DNA of 64,000 nt. Origin: Aquibacillus sediminis (GTDB lineage Bacteria; Bacillota; Bacilli; Bacillales; Amphibacillaceae). Where the stretch lies: positions 1-64,000 of the forward strand of contig NZ_SZNM01000017.1 in assembly GCF_005870085.1 (NCBI RefSeq), written 5' to 3'. The notes under the pieces are model-generated. The model was not told the origin of the DNA and searched no databases. It saw only the letters and a program-made list of their open reading frames with translations. Both the position numbers and the translations under genes were made by a program. Below, one piece after another: positions 1 to 8,803 of the stretch (position 1 is the first letter of the stretch; each line of letters begins with the position of its first letter).

Positions 1-124
1 CCAACAGGTATGCTCATTAATTATACAAAGGTATTAGTTGGTAAACGCATGGCATTTACTGGTAAATTTTGTGTCACTCGGTGGTAAAAACTATGTCAGA
101 GGTGGTACATTTCAGTGGCCGTAA
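1..124. other. Unassigned flank with GGTGGTA direct repeats
   Basis: No intact gene is visible. Two GGTGGTA copies (80-86 and 101-107) lie 21 bp apart, just before the point where recognisable aldo/keto reductase sequence begins. Short GGTGG-type repeats at the edge of a broken gene resemble the ends of IS21-like elements, but no transposase is present to confirm this, so the insertion-end reading is only an inference. Confidence 0.25.
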
Positions 125-880
125 TCAGATAGTCTGCGACGATTACAAACAGATTATATTGATCTTTACATGCTTCATTGGCCGATAAACGATAACTCGA
201 TCCGTCATTTTTCAAACAACGAGGAAATAATATCAAATCCACCTCATTTAGAAGAAACTGTTGATACACTTATGGAATTAAAGAGAGAGGGGAAAATACG
301 TCACATTGGTGTAAGCAACCATGGGAAATATCAAATGAAAGAATTAGAACATCTCAATCTACCTTTTGTCACAAACGAACTGGCCTACAATCTTCTATCG
401 AGAGCCATTGAGGATGAACTCTTATCTTATTGTAAAATGACTAACGTAGGAGTAATTGGATATATGCCATTACAACAAGGACTACTTACAGGGAAATACC
501 GTTCTCTTTCTGACGTAAAACCTATGCAGGCACGCTCTAGGCATTTTCACCATAGCCGTGGAGAAGGCTCAAGGCATGGAGAAGATGGTGCTGAAGATGA
601 AATAAAAGTGGCTATAAAACAAATAGAACAAATTGCAAAGGAACTTGATGTTCACATTATTCAACTATCGTTAGCTTGGGCAATTGCTAAGGAAGGTATT
701 TCCACTATCATAGCTGGCTCAAGGACTACTGACCACCTTAAATTAAATAAGCATGGCGCCAATCTACAACTTTCTTCGGAAATACTAACAAGACTGGATA
801 ATATTACTGAACCAGTTTTACGAAAACTTGGTACTAATCCAGATTATTATGAAAACCGCAAACATAGTAGAATCTTTTAG
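125..880 (+). pseudogene. Aldo/keto reductase, N-terminally truncated remnant
   Basis: The frame carries the middle and C-terminal part of an aldo/keto reductase of the general-stress/YhdN-like type. Visible family motifs are LQTDYIDLYMLHWP (open frame from 125), IRHIGVSNHGKYQMKEL, NVGVIGYMPLQQGLLTGKY and the late cofactor-side segment STIIAGSRTTDHLKLN. An in-frame TAA at 122-124 closes the frame upstream, so roughly the first 100 residues of a normal 310-330-residue enzyme, including the catalytic Asp/Tyr/Lys region, are gone. The first ATG (170) lies inside the conserved domain. It is very probably non-functional and was cut by the rearrangement that also left the IS3 fragment downstream. 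Confidence 0.8.
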
Positions 881-1040
881 TAAATCAAAAAAGTATTTGG
901 GATGACTTTTCACTTACGTAAAAAGTATGTCTATCTGCTTAAAACATCCCGGCCCAGTCAACACAACTACATGCCGCTAAATGAACGGAAGACCAATGAT
1001 ATTTTTACAGAGAAAGTAATCACCTAACTCCATAGGCTAC

Positions 1041-1082
1041 AAAGGAGAGCCGATCATTTATCTAAATGATTGACTCTCCTTT
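1041..1082 (+). terminator. Strong stem-loop terminator
   Basis: AAAGGAGAG (1041-1049) pairs with CTCTCCTTT (1074-1082), and an inner ATCATTTA/TAAATGAT stem (1053-1060/1063-1070) extends the hairpin. A T-rich run follows on the plus strand. It lies about 160 bp after the aldo/keto reductase remnant and probably belonged to that gene or to a lost neighbour. Confidence 0.7.
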
Positions 1083-1180
1083 TCATTTTATTTTATAAGT
1101 CTTTTGTTGGTGAACACACAGTACTGGAAAACATGTCTACAAACCGTCCTCCCTACATGGACAATTGTGTTTTCAAGGGG

Positions 1181-1606
1181 TCTGACACCGATACTATTTT
1201 AGATTTATATTGCAACGAAATTATCTCTTATAATATTAGCGATCATAACGACAACGAATTAGTCCTAGAGGCTTTGAGAAGCGCTACGAAAAAAGTTGAT
1301 GTGAAGGGAACTATATTACATAGTGACCAAGGCCATCAATTTACATCGATTGATTATACAGAATACCTGCAATCTTTAAAGATGAAAAAAAGCATGTCTA
1401 GAAAAGCAAATTGCTGGGATAATGCGCCAATGGAAAGTTTTTTCGGACGTCTTAAAGAAGAATCAATCCGTATCCAGAAGCCACGTACCATAAAAGAAGT
1501 GTATCAACTGATAGATTGGTATATGGATTTCTACAACCATAAAAGAAAACAAAAAGGCTTAAGATCACTAGCACCAATACAATTCAAACAAAAAATTAGC
1601 GCTTAA
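1181..1606 (+). pseudogene. IS3-family transposase (OrfB) C-terminal fragment
   Basis: The fragment encodes the second half of an IS3/IS150-type DDE transposase. The rve-family core is visible as ILDLYCNEIISYNIS, the second catalytic Asp in LHSDQGHQFTS, SRKANCWDNAPMESFFGRLK with the catalytic Glu, and the C-terminal WYMDFYNHKRKQKGL block. The first catalytic Asp, the N-terminal HTH part and OrfA are absent. The frame is open upstream to about 1070 but shows no family resemblance there. An IS end-like sequence follows at 1626-1643, so this is the right end of an element that has lost its left part and cannot transpose by itself. Confidence 0.85.
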
Positions 1607-1625
1607 TTGACCCTAAACCTTTTTG

Positions 1626-1643
1626 TGTCTACTTGACAGGGGT
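1626..1643 (+). mobile_element. Probable right inverted repeat of the IS3 remnant
   Basis: TGTCTACTTGACAGGGGT lies 20 bp after the transposase stop. Ends of this kind are typical of IS3/IS150-group elements. No matching left repeat is seen upstream in the window, in agreement with loss of the left half. Confidence 0.55.
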
Positions 1644-1709
1644 ACGCTCACTGACCCGATATCTAATTTCCATAGCCTGAGTGTTAACTGTACCATTTCA
1701 TTTGCATCA

Positions 1710-2426
1710 CTATTTACCAGTTATGCCATATTGATTCATTATTAGGGTAGTGATTATTGTCAGTAAAGCTGTAAATATTGCAATAATAATTGGATGTTTA
1801 AACACTTCATTGACATTCTGCCTAAATTTATTCTTATCCTTGATAAGGTATTTATAAGTTTCAGACTCCCTCATTTTTTGACCAATACCATGATAGTTTC
1901 TATGCCATTGTTGAGATAGAAATTCCTCATCTTCATCTGTAAGATTAAACTTACTATACAAATCGGGTCTACTAGCTTGATTATCTATAATTCCCTTTGT
2001 AGCTTTAGTCTTTAGGTAATACAACATAACTGAAACAAAAGCCTGTCCTACTCTTATTTCTATTTTTTTATTAGTAGTATTACTTAAAGTAACTAGAGAT
2101 AAACCATACCATTGAGGATCTAGGGTAGTAGAAATATTACTCAACCCTTTTGCAACCAAAGATACTCTTGGATGATAAGTTCCACCGATACTTCTCGAGA
2201 CCCAAATTGCCTCATTTGTAAATATTGATACTGTACCATTAGCAGGTAAAGTTATTTTCTTTTTATTTTCGCTTACTACAGTCTCACCTGTATCAATATT
2301 CCATGCATGTGGGCTTGCAGTTAAGTTAATTGAACTCCCTTTGATATTTTCCAAAATTAGTGGATAAATACATATATTTTTTCTTTTAACAATTTCCCTT
2401 TTAATATCATTGTTACTTAGTAGCAT
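1710..2426 (-). CDS. Membrane-anchored dCTP deaminase-like (DCD/dUTPase fold) protein, probably non-catalytic
   Basis: The first ~140 residues follow the layout of dCTP deaminase: an N-terminal MLLSNNDIKREI (Dcd starts MILSDxDI), GSSINL (30-35), the RVSLVAKGL block (87-95; Dcd RSSLARLGL), TLDPQWYGLSL (101-111; Dcd IDPGWxGxxxLE) and the closing strand IRVGQAFVSVMLYYL. The Dcd catalytic Glu is replaced by Thr113 in my alignment, and the active-site Arg of the RSSLARLG motif is not conserved, so deaminase activity is doubtful. Nucleotide binding remains possible. A linker (140-205) leads to one C-terminal transmembrane helix (about 211-231), which is not usual for Dcd. The gene lies 174 bp downstream of the 209-aa gene on the same strand. 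The ribosome site is weak (AGGTG). The fold call is moderately sure; the role is unknown, with phage defence an inference from active Dcd relatives. Confidence 0.65.
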   Translation of the reverse strand: MLLSNNDIKREIVKRKNICIYPLILENIKGSSINLTASPHAWNIDTGETVVSENKKKITLPANGTVSIFTNEAIWVSRSIGGTYHPRVSLVAKGLSNISTTLDPQWYGLSLVTLSNTTNKKIEIRVGQAFVSVMLYYLKTKATKGIIDNQASRPDLYSKFNLTDEDEEFLSQQWHRNYHGIGQKMRESETYKYLIKDKNKFRQNVNEVFKHPIIIAIFTALLTIITTLIMNQYGITGK

Positions 2427-2600
2427 AAAAACACCTAATTTCCCATAAATTCGTTTACTCTATTAAATATACATAGTCTAATTAAAGTGAGATTATTAAT
2501 ACCTAATGGTAAGTAGCCACCAATCTGATCCATAACACTTAAGTTACTGTTGAGCTTAACAATCTCTTCTCATATCGGCAGAATTAATTTATTCATCATA

Positions 2601-3230
2601 TTAAAATAAATTTGGAAATTCATCATTTAATGTAACAAGTACCTCATGAACTATTTGACGTACTGCAGCTAATTCGACACCAGCAATCAAAGACTTATTC
2701 ACCCCATCGTTAAAATGCCAACCTAATGAGTTATGTCGAAATAGACTAGCATATTTGTCTGAAAGCTTAGGATCAACATGGGCACCACCATCTTTATTAG
2801 AAAGACCTAAGACTAGATCTTTCCGAGTAAATGAGTTCTTATTAGAGTCCTCAAGAACAATTTGTTTAGACCACCAGCTTTTAAATGAGCGTTTTTTCAA
2901 TCGAGGAGTGTCATTAGGGCTTTCTATTAAAGGTATATATTTTGAGTATGCTCCTTGTCCACTTTTTTGTTGAATTGCCATCAAACCCATATGAGGCAAT
3001 AGGTTTTTAGAGTTAAATTTATAAGCAGAATCATAAAAATCAATGCTAGATCTATTGAGAGAGGATAATAACGAATGTGAATGTTTAGTATGATGCACTA
3101 ACACCCTAATTATAACTGCTAATCTTTTACCTTCAGCAGTATATCCGTGGTCATAGGACTCTGCGGACAATTGCAAAAATTCTATTTGTTCCTTTAAATG
3201 TTGCCTGAAATCATTTACAGTAAGTTTCAT
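2601..3230 (-). CDS. Conserved-looking hypothetical protein, 209 aa
   Basis: I do not recognise a characterised family. The protein is soluble, with no signal peptide or membrane segment. The N-terminal half looks helical (FRQHLKEQIEFLQLSAESYDHG) and contains RLAVIIRVLVHHTKHSHSLL, an Arg/His-rich helix with an R-x4-H spacing such as HEPN RNases use; this alone is not diagnostic. The second half has FTRKDLVLGLSNKDGGAHVDP and ends in a helix, AAVRQIVHEVLVTLNDEFP. The start has a good ribosome site (AAGGGG, 8 bp upstream). It is followed on the same strand by the DCD-fold membrane protein, and the two may form one accessory unit. Confidence 0.6.
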   Translation of the reverse strand: MKLTVNDFRQHLKEQIEFLQLSAESYDHGYTAEGKRLAVIIRVLVHHTKHSHSLLSSLNRSSIDFYDSAYKFNSKNLLPHMGLMAIQQKSGQGAYSKYIPLIESPNDTPRLKKRSFKSWWSKQIVLEDSNKNSFTRKDLVLGLSNKDGGAHVDPKLSDKYASLFRHNSLGWHFNDGVNKSLIAGVELAAVRQIVHEVLVTLNDEFPNLF

Positions 3231-3327
3231 ACTATTTTCCCCTTACATTTATAATGCTATTATTATAGCAATTGGCTTGTTCATATGATAGGATATAAAC
3301 TCTGTCCCTTACGGGACCGTCCCCAAC

Positions 3328-4131
3328 TTACCTCTCTACCAAAAACCATCCATTCAACAATTTTTCCCTATTATAGTAAAATCTCTCATTATCCTCATAT
3401 CTAGTAACCTTACCACCAGCAGCTTCAACAATCGCTTGTCCAGCACCTGTATCCCATTCCATAGTAGGTGCATAACGTGGATAGTAGTTCGCTTTGCCTT
3501 CTGCCACTAAACAAAACTTCAATGAACTTCCAGCTGAAACAACATCTACCTCATGATGCTCTTGTTTCAATTCATTAATAAATGCTTCCGTATCCTCTGA
3601 CATATGCGAACGACTAGCAACCACATTCACAACATCTGATTCTTTCTTTTCAGGTAAAGAAACGCTTTCCGCAATAAATTTTTCATCATTATTAAAATCA
3701 AATTCAGAAGCTTGTTCTAGTTTGTAAGCCCCTTCTCCCTCACGACCAAAATAAAACACATCTAAAGCTGGCGCATAAATAACACCCATTGTAGGATATC
3801 TACCTTCAATAAGCGCAATATTAACTGTAAATTCGCCATTCTTCTTTACAAATTCCTTCGTGCCATCCAGTGGATCTACTAACCAAAATCGGTCCCAATG
3901 TTTACGTTCACTATAAGCAATGTCTCTTCCTTCTTCGCTTAGTACAGGAATACTTGAATCAATATCCTGCAAACCTTTCATAATCGCGTCATGTGCACGT
4001 TGATCTGCTTGAGTTAATGGTGAATCATCTTCCTTAAACTCCACATCAAAATCCTGTGCATAAACATCCATGATTTCTTTTCCAGCCTCTAAGGACACAT
4101 TCAATAAATCAACCAAATTCACTTTACTCAC
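3328..4131 (-). CDS. cysQ: 3'(2'),5'-bisphosphate nucleotidase CysQ
   Basis: This is an inositol-monophosphatase-superfamily enzyme that hydrolyses 3'-phosphoadenosine 5'-phosphate (PAP), the by-product of every sulfotransferase reaction, to AMP. Metal-binding motifs are visible: EEGRDI, the DPLDGTKEFV signature and the late WDTGAGQAIVEAAGG. I take the GTG at 4131 as start because GAGGTG lies 6 bp upstream; a GTG at 4140 would sit on the ribosome site. The length (267 aa) is normal. It is the last gene of the leftward polysaccharide/sulfation locus, 24 bp after the SLC13-type permease, and fits a role in removing inhibitory PAP made by the three sulfotransferases of the locus. Confidence 0.88.
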   Translation of the reverse strand: MSKVNLVDLLNVSLEAGKEIMDVYAQDFDVEFKEDDSPLTQADQRAHDAIMKGLQDIDSSIPVLSEEGRDIAYSERKHWDRFWLVDPLDGTKEFVKKNGEFTVNIALIEGRYPTMGVIYAPALDVFYFGREGEGAYKLEQASEFDFNNDEKFIAESVSLPEKKESDVVNVVASRSHMSEDTEAFINELKQEHHEVDVVSAGSSLKFCLVAEGKANYYPRYAPTMEWDTGAGQAIVEAAGGKVTRYEDNERFYYNREKLLNGWFLVER

Positions 4132-4155
4132 GAAAAACACCTCTCCTCCATATAT

Positions 4156-5934
4156 TTAAAACCAAACCATCCTCACAATTACAACAGTCACGATCATCAC
4201 CAAAATACTTAATGGCGTACCAACCTTCACATAATCCTTAAATCGATACCCACCAGGACCATAAACAATCAAATTTGTTTGATAGCCAATCGGAGTAATA
4301 AAACTCGCAGATGCTCCAATAGCAATCACCACAGCAAACCCCATGTAAGGAACCTGTAAAGCTTCCGCCATCTCTAATCCAATTGGCAGCATCAACACAG
4401 CAGCAGCACTATTAGTTATTAATTCTGTAAATACATTCGTTAATAAATAGACAAGAAGCAAAATAACCACAAGCCCTAGTGGTTCCCCTACCGTTAGCAA
4501 TCCATTAGCTATCCATGAAGCTAGTCCTGTCTTAGTCATTGCCGCCCCAACCCCAAAAGCACTAGCAATTAACAACAACACATGAAATTGCACATACTTC
4601 TTCGCTTCTTCTGGTGAAATAATCTTCGTTACTAACAGAATAAAGACAGCAAGAAGCATTGCCTTAAACATACTAAACAACCCAAACGAAACCGATAAAA
4701 TCATGACAAGTAACAAACTGATCGTAAACCAACCCTTAGCTCGATTTTCCCTTAAAGTCGAAGGGGTATCTAAGGAAGAAACAACATAAAAGTCAGACGA
4801 TTGTTTATACTTCTGAATAAAGTCAGGACCAGTAAGTAGTAACAACGTATCACCAGGTCGAAGGACAATGTCCCCTACTTTACTCATAATTCTTTCATTA
4901 TTTCGGTGAACTGCTAATACCCCTGCATCAAAGACAGAACGAAATTGGGATTGTTTAATTGATTTTGTTAACAAGGAAGACTGGTCTGATACAACAGCTT
5001 CCACTAGTTGTGTATTGCCATCTTTTAAATCCTCTAGTTCCAACTCCGATCCAGTTTCAAGTGTTAAGCCCTTTATCTTTTGCAAATCAGCAATCGTAGA
5101 AATTAACCCAGTAAATACGAGACGGTCACCTGGTTGGACAACCGTCGTTGATCGTACTGGTGAAATTCGCTCTTTACCACGAATGATTTCAATTAAATAA
5201 AGCCCTTTTAACTCTCGTAAACCTGCTTGCTCGACCGATTGATTTAAATAAGCAAAGTCACGCTGAACGGTCATTTCTGCAATGTATTCTCTAGAGTCAG
5301 CCATTACTTGTTCACGAAAACCTAAGTGTTCTGGCAAAATACGAATTCCGACAGTAAACAAATAAATAAACCCTACCAAAGCAATCGGTACCCCAACAAC
5401 AGCAAGTTGAAATAGAGTAAATCCTTCTAATCCATAATCCAACAGCATCCCATGTACAACTAAATTCGTAGATGTCCCCATTAAGGTAAATGTTCCACCA
5501 AGGATCGTGACATAAGATAATGGTATTAAAAATTTAGATGGAGCAATTCCTCGCTCTTCACACCACTTCTTAATAATAGGGGTGAAAGTAACAACAATAG
5601 GGGTATTGTTTAAGAACGCGGAAAACAAGGAAGATGGTAAAAAGAACCTAAGCATTGAACCGCGTATTGTTTTACTTTTGTTCAGCCAATTGTTCATCAT
5701 TTGGTCGATCATACCATGCTTTTGTACAGCTCCAGCGACAATAAACAATAACGCAATCGTCAGCATCCCTTGATTGGAGAAACCCTTTAACGCTTCTTCT
5801 GGGGTTAATAAGCCCGTGATGAGAAACACCACTAATACAGAAAATATGACCATATCTGGGCGGGCCACTTCAAATAGAAGTCCCACTAACATTGCGATTA
5901 TCATAATTAATACAAAGATCATTTCTAATGACAT
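4156..5934 (-). CDS. SLC13/DASS-type permease with two TrkA-C domains (probable sulfate uptake)
   Basis: A 592-aa polytopic membrane protein. About five helices precede and five or six follow a central cytosolic part (about 205-385) with two TrkA-C/RCK-C-like repeats, each ending in a PGD(R/T)L segment. The paired SLC13 anion-site motifs are present: GTSTNLVV in the first half and PIGYQTNLIVYGPGGYRFKDY in the second. Relatives with this layout include algal SAC1/SLT and bacterial YfbS proteins, linked to sulfate or other divalent anions. Its place between cysNC and cysQ argues for sulfate as substrate, but that is inferred from context. A hairpin terminator separates it from cysNC, so it and cysQ may be transcribed partly on their own. 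Confidence 0.82.
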   Translation of the reverse strand: MSLEMIFVLIMIIAMLVGLLFEVARPDMVIFSVLVVFLITGLLTPEEALKGFSNQGMLTIALLFIVAGAVQKHGMIDQMMNNWLNKSKTIRGSMLRFFLPSSLFSAFLNNTPIVVTFTPIIKKWCEERGIAPSKFLIPLSYVTILGGTFTLMGTSTNLVVHGMLLDYGLEGFTLFQLAVVGVPIALVGFIYLFTVGIRILPEHLGFREQVMADSREYIAEMTVQRDFAYLNQSVEQAGLRELKGLYLIEIIRGKERISPVRSTTVVQPGDRLVFTGLISTIADLQKIKGLTLETGSELELEDLKDGNTQLVEAVVSDQSSLLTKSIKQSQFRSVFDAGVLAVHRNNERIMSKVGDIVLRPGDTLLLLTGPDFIQKYKQSSDFYVVSSLDTPSTLRENRAKGWFTISLLLVMILSVSFGLFSMFKAMLLAVFILLVTKIISPEEAKKYVQFHVLLLIASAFGVGAAMTKTGLASWIANGLLTVGEPLGLVVILLLVYLLTNVFTELITNSAAAVLMLPIGLEMAEALQVPYMGFAVVIAIGASASFITPIGYQTNLIVYGPGGYRFKDYVKVGTPLSILVMIVTVVIVRMVWF

Positions 5935-5982
5935 GAGCGACCTGCCCTTTCGCCTAATTCAATAAAATTATGTATGAAAAAG

Positions 5983-6009
5983 AAAGCTACTACCTAAGAT
6001 AGTAGCTTT
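5983..6009 (-). terminator. Intrinsic terminator after cysNC
   Basis: On the minus strand AAAGCTACTA pairs with TAGTAGCTTT across a 7-nt loop and is followed by CTTTTT. It begins 9 bp after the cysNC stop and precedes the permease gene. It could end most transcripts or attenuate permease/cysQ expression. Confidence 0.75.
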
Positions 6010-6017
6010 CCACCTCA

Positions 6018-7844
6018 TTAATCCAAATATTCCATGATCTTCTTCACAACAATATCTGTTGCCTCTTCAATCGAATACTGACTTGTATCAATTTCGATTT
6101 CAGGGTTTGTTGGTTGCTCATATGGGCTCGATATGCCAGTGAAGTTAGGAATTTCTCCTGCACGAGCTTTCTTGTACAATCCTTTGACATCACGGTTTTC
6201 ACATTCTTCTAGTGGTGTACTTACAAACACCTCGATAAATTCATCCCCAATAATTTCTCTTGCATTGTTTCGATCTGCTTCATATGGGGAAATAAATGAT
6301 GTCAGCGCAATAAGTCCACCATCATTCATTAGTTTCGCAACTTCTGCGATTCTTCGGATATTTTCGACACGGTCTTCTTCTTTAAAGCCAAGGTTCTTAT
6401 TTAGTCCATGTCGAACATTATCCCCATCTAAAAGCATGGTGTGGTTACCCATGGCAACAAGCTTCTTCTCTACTTCGTTGGCAAGGGTGGATTTCCCTGA
6501 TCCAGATAGACCCGTAAACCAAAGTGTTAATGGCTTTTGCCCTTTTTGTTGCGAGCGAATCTCTCTATTAATATCTGTCTCTTGCCATACAACATTAGTA
6601 GATCGTCTTAGGGAGTGCTCAACCACACCACATGCAGAGGTCATATTGGAGACACGGTCGACTAAAATAAAGCCACCTAATGCTTGGTTGTTTTCAAACT
6701 TATCAAACACCATGTTTTCCGATAGAGAAATATCACATTCTACCAATTCATTTTTAAACACACGATCAGCTGGAACTTGCTTGCCTGTATTAATATCAAT
6801 CTTATGTTTGATCGACATAACTGTTCCTGGTAATGTTTTTGTACCGACTTTCACGAAGTAGTTTCTGCCTGCTACGAGTTCCGTATCATCCATCCAAAGA
6901 ATCGAGGCAGTAAACATGTCAGCTACTTGGATACTATCACTGGTTGTCAATACATTACCTCGAGACACATCCATTTCACGGTCTAATTGAATGGTAACAG
7001 GTTGTCCAACTACAGCTTCCGTCTGCTCATGATCTGCAACTAAAATACTTTTCACTTTCGCTTTCTCATTACTTGGTAAAGAGATCACTTCATCCCCTAC
7101 CGCAACCGTTCCTGACTCAATTTGTCCTTGGAAACCTCTAAAAGTATGATTTGGTCTACTTACACGTTGTACAGGCAAAACAAAGCTGTCTTGATCCTTA
7201 TCTTCACTTACATCGACTGTTTCAAGATAAGGTAATAGGGCTTGCCCATCATACCATGGCGTATTCTCAGACTTCTTGGTAATATTATCCCCTTCTGTCG
7301 CAGATACAGGGATGACTTGAACACTGTCAATATTTAATCCGTATGTCATACTCATGAAGTCTTGTTTAATTTCTTCAAATCGCTTTTGGTCAAATCCAAC
7401 TAAATCCATCTTATTGACAGCTAATACTAAATGGTTAATTCCCATTAACGAACAGATTCTTGCATGTCGTTTCGTTTGGGAGATGACACCTTTCGTTGCA
7501 TCGACTAAAATAACAGCAAAATCTGCAAAAGAAGCCCCAACGGCCATGTTACGGGTATATTCTTCATGCCCTGGAGTATCCGCAACAATAAACGAGCGAT
7601 TATCCGTTGTAAAGTAACGATAGGCAACATCGATGGTAATTCCTTGTTCACGTTCTGCCATTAAACCATCAAGAAGAAGAGAATAATCGATTTCTCCACC
7701 ACGACTTCCGACTTTACTATCAAGCTCTAATGCTTTTTCTTGGTCTGCGAATAATAGTTTGGCATCATAAAGCATATGTCCGATTAAAGTGGACTTTCCA
7801 TCATCTACACTTCCGCATGTGATAAACTTCAACAAATCTCGCAT
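6018..7844 (-). CDS. cysNC: Bifunctional sulfate adenylyltransferase subunit 1 / APS kinase CysNC
   Basis: Residues 1-430 are the EF-Tu-like GTPase subunit CysN of heteromeric ATP sulfurylase, with G-motifs GSVDDGKS (11-18), DTPGHEEY (89-96) and NKMD (144-147). Residues 435-608 are an APS kinase with P-loop GLSGSGKS (445-452), then FISPYEADRNNARE and YKKARAGEIPNFTGISSPYE. With CysD it turns sulfate and ATP into APS, and its own C-terminal domain makes PAPS, the sulfate donor. It starts one base after the cysD stop, typical of coupled translation. The CysD/CysN type is common in Proteobacteria, whereas Bacillus normally uses single-chain Sat with a separate CysC, so lateral origin is likely. 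No CysH or sulfite reductase lies nearby. Confidence 0.95.
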   Translation of the reverse strand: MRDLLKFITCGSVDDGKSTLIGHMLYDAKLLFADQEKALELDSKVGSRGGEIDYSLLLDGLMAEREQGITIDVAYRYFTTDNRSFIVADTPGHEEYTRNMAVGASFADFAVILVDATKGVISQTKRHARICSLMGINHLVLAVNKMDLVGFDQKRFEEIKQDFMSMTYGLNIDSVQVIPVSATEGDNITKKSENTPWYDGQALLPYLETVDVSEDKDQDSFVLPVQRVSRPNHTFRGFQGQIESGTVAVGDEVISLPSNEKAKVKSILVADHEQTEAVVGQPVTIQLDREMDVSRGNVLTTSDSIQVADMFTASILWMDDTELVAGRNYFVKVGTKTLPGTVMSIKHKIDINTGKQVPADRVFKNELVECDISLSENMVFDKFENNQALGGFILVDRVSNMTSACGVVEHSLRRSTNVVWQETDINREIRSQQKGQKPLTLWFTGLSGSGKSTLANEVEKKLVAMGNHTMLLDGDNVRHGLNKNLGFKEEDRVENIRRIAEVAKLMNDGGLIALTSFISPYEADRNNAREIIGDEFIEVFVSTPLEECENRDVKGLYKKARAGEIPNFTGISSPYEQPTNPEIEIDTSQYSIEEATDIVVKKIMEYLD

Positions 7845-7845
7845 T

Positions 7846-8745
7846 TTAGAAATACCCCTCCCGCTTACGACGTTCCATACTACCAGCAGCTTCCTGGTCG
7901 ATCACACGGCTTGTTCGTTCAGAAGAAACCGCACCTAATGTTTCATCAATAATTTCATCCAACGTTTCTGCGTCTGACTCTACACCACCAGTAAGCGGGT
8001 AACAACCTAACGTACGGAAACGAACCTTTTTGTTGACAATCTCTTCACCAGGTTCAAGCTTCATACGATCATCGTCCACCATCACAATATTGCCATCACG
8101 TTCCACAACAGGGCGTTCTTTGGCAAAGTATAATGGGACAATATCAATGTTTTCTTTATGAATATATTGCCAAATATCTTTTTCAGTCCAATTGGAAAGT
8201 GGGAATACACGCATACTTTCGCCTTTATTTATTCTTGTATTATATAATTTCCACATTTCAGGCTTTTGGTTCTTTGGATCCCAAGCATGGTTTTTGTTAC
8301 GGAATGAAAAGACACGTTCTTTGGCGCGAGATTTTTCTTCATCACGTCGTCCGCCACCAAAAGCAGCGTCAAATCCGTGTTTATCCAACCCTTTTTTCAA
8401 CGTTTGTGTTTTCATAATGTCTGTATAAGATGCTCCATGATCAAATGGATTAATGCCTTGCTCGACGGCTTCCTCATTTATTTCCTCTATCATTTCTATT
8501 CCTAGTTCTTTTGCTTTTCGGTCACGAAACTCAATCATTTCTTTAAACTTCCATGTCGTATTTACATGCATGAAAGGAAATGGTGGCTTCTCTGGATAAA
8601 AAGCTTTCATTGCAAGATGTAGCATCACAGAACTGTCTTTTCCAATCGAATATAGCATGACTGGATTTTCACATTCTGCCGCTACTTCACGAATAATATA
8701 TATCGCTTCAGCCTCGAGTTGGTCGAGGTGGGTAAGTTCGGGCAT
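7846..8745 (-). CDS. cysD: Sulfate adenylyltransferase subunit 2 CysD
   Basis: This is the PAPS-reductase-fold catalytic subunit that adenylates sulfate. The pyrophosphatase loop SIGKDSS is at residues 33-39, and CysD blocks [49 protein letters not shown] and [12 protein letters not shown] are intact. Length (299 aa) is normal. AAGGAGG lies 8 bp before the ATG. It sits 58 bp after a sulfotransferase gene and immediately before cysNC, so sulfate activation is physically tied to the sulfotransferases. Confidence 0.95.
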   Translation of the reverse strand: MPELTHLDQLEAEAIYIIREVAAECENPVMLYSIGKDSSVMLHLAMKAFYPEKPPFPFMHVNTTWKFKEMIEFRDRKAKELGIEMIEEINEEAVEQGINPFDHGASYTDIMKTQTLKKGLDKHGFDAAFGGGRRDEEKSRAKERVFSFRNKNHAWDPKNQKPEMWKLYNTRINKGESMRVFPLSNWTEKDIWQYIHKENIDIVPLYFAKERPVVERDGNIVMVDDDRMKLEPGEEIVNKKVRFRTLGCYPLTGGVESDAETLDEIIDETLGAVSSERTSRVIDQEAAGSMERRKREGYF

Positions 8746-8803
8746 TGATGTAGCCTCCTTGTATTTTTATATAAAATTTAAATTACCTTAAGTAATGTTT
8801 AAT

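Noticed and set aside
3285-3325. GTCCC/GGGAC hairpin as the terminator of cysQ
   Set aside because: The stem is only 5 bp without a T-run on the minus strand, and similar GGGAC-type sequences recur in the window as dispersed repeats; not strong enough to list.
6133-6861. 242-aa plus-strand open frame
   Set aside because: It lies antisense to the well-conserved CysNC gene, lacks family motifs and is a codon-bias shadow.
3328-8745. Assimilatory sulfate-reduction operon
   Set aside because: CysD, CysNC and CysQ occur without CysH, sulfite reductase or siroheme genes and directly beside sulfotransferases, so sulfation is the better reading.
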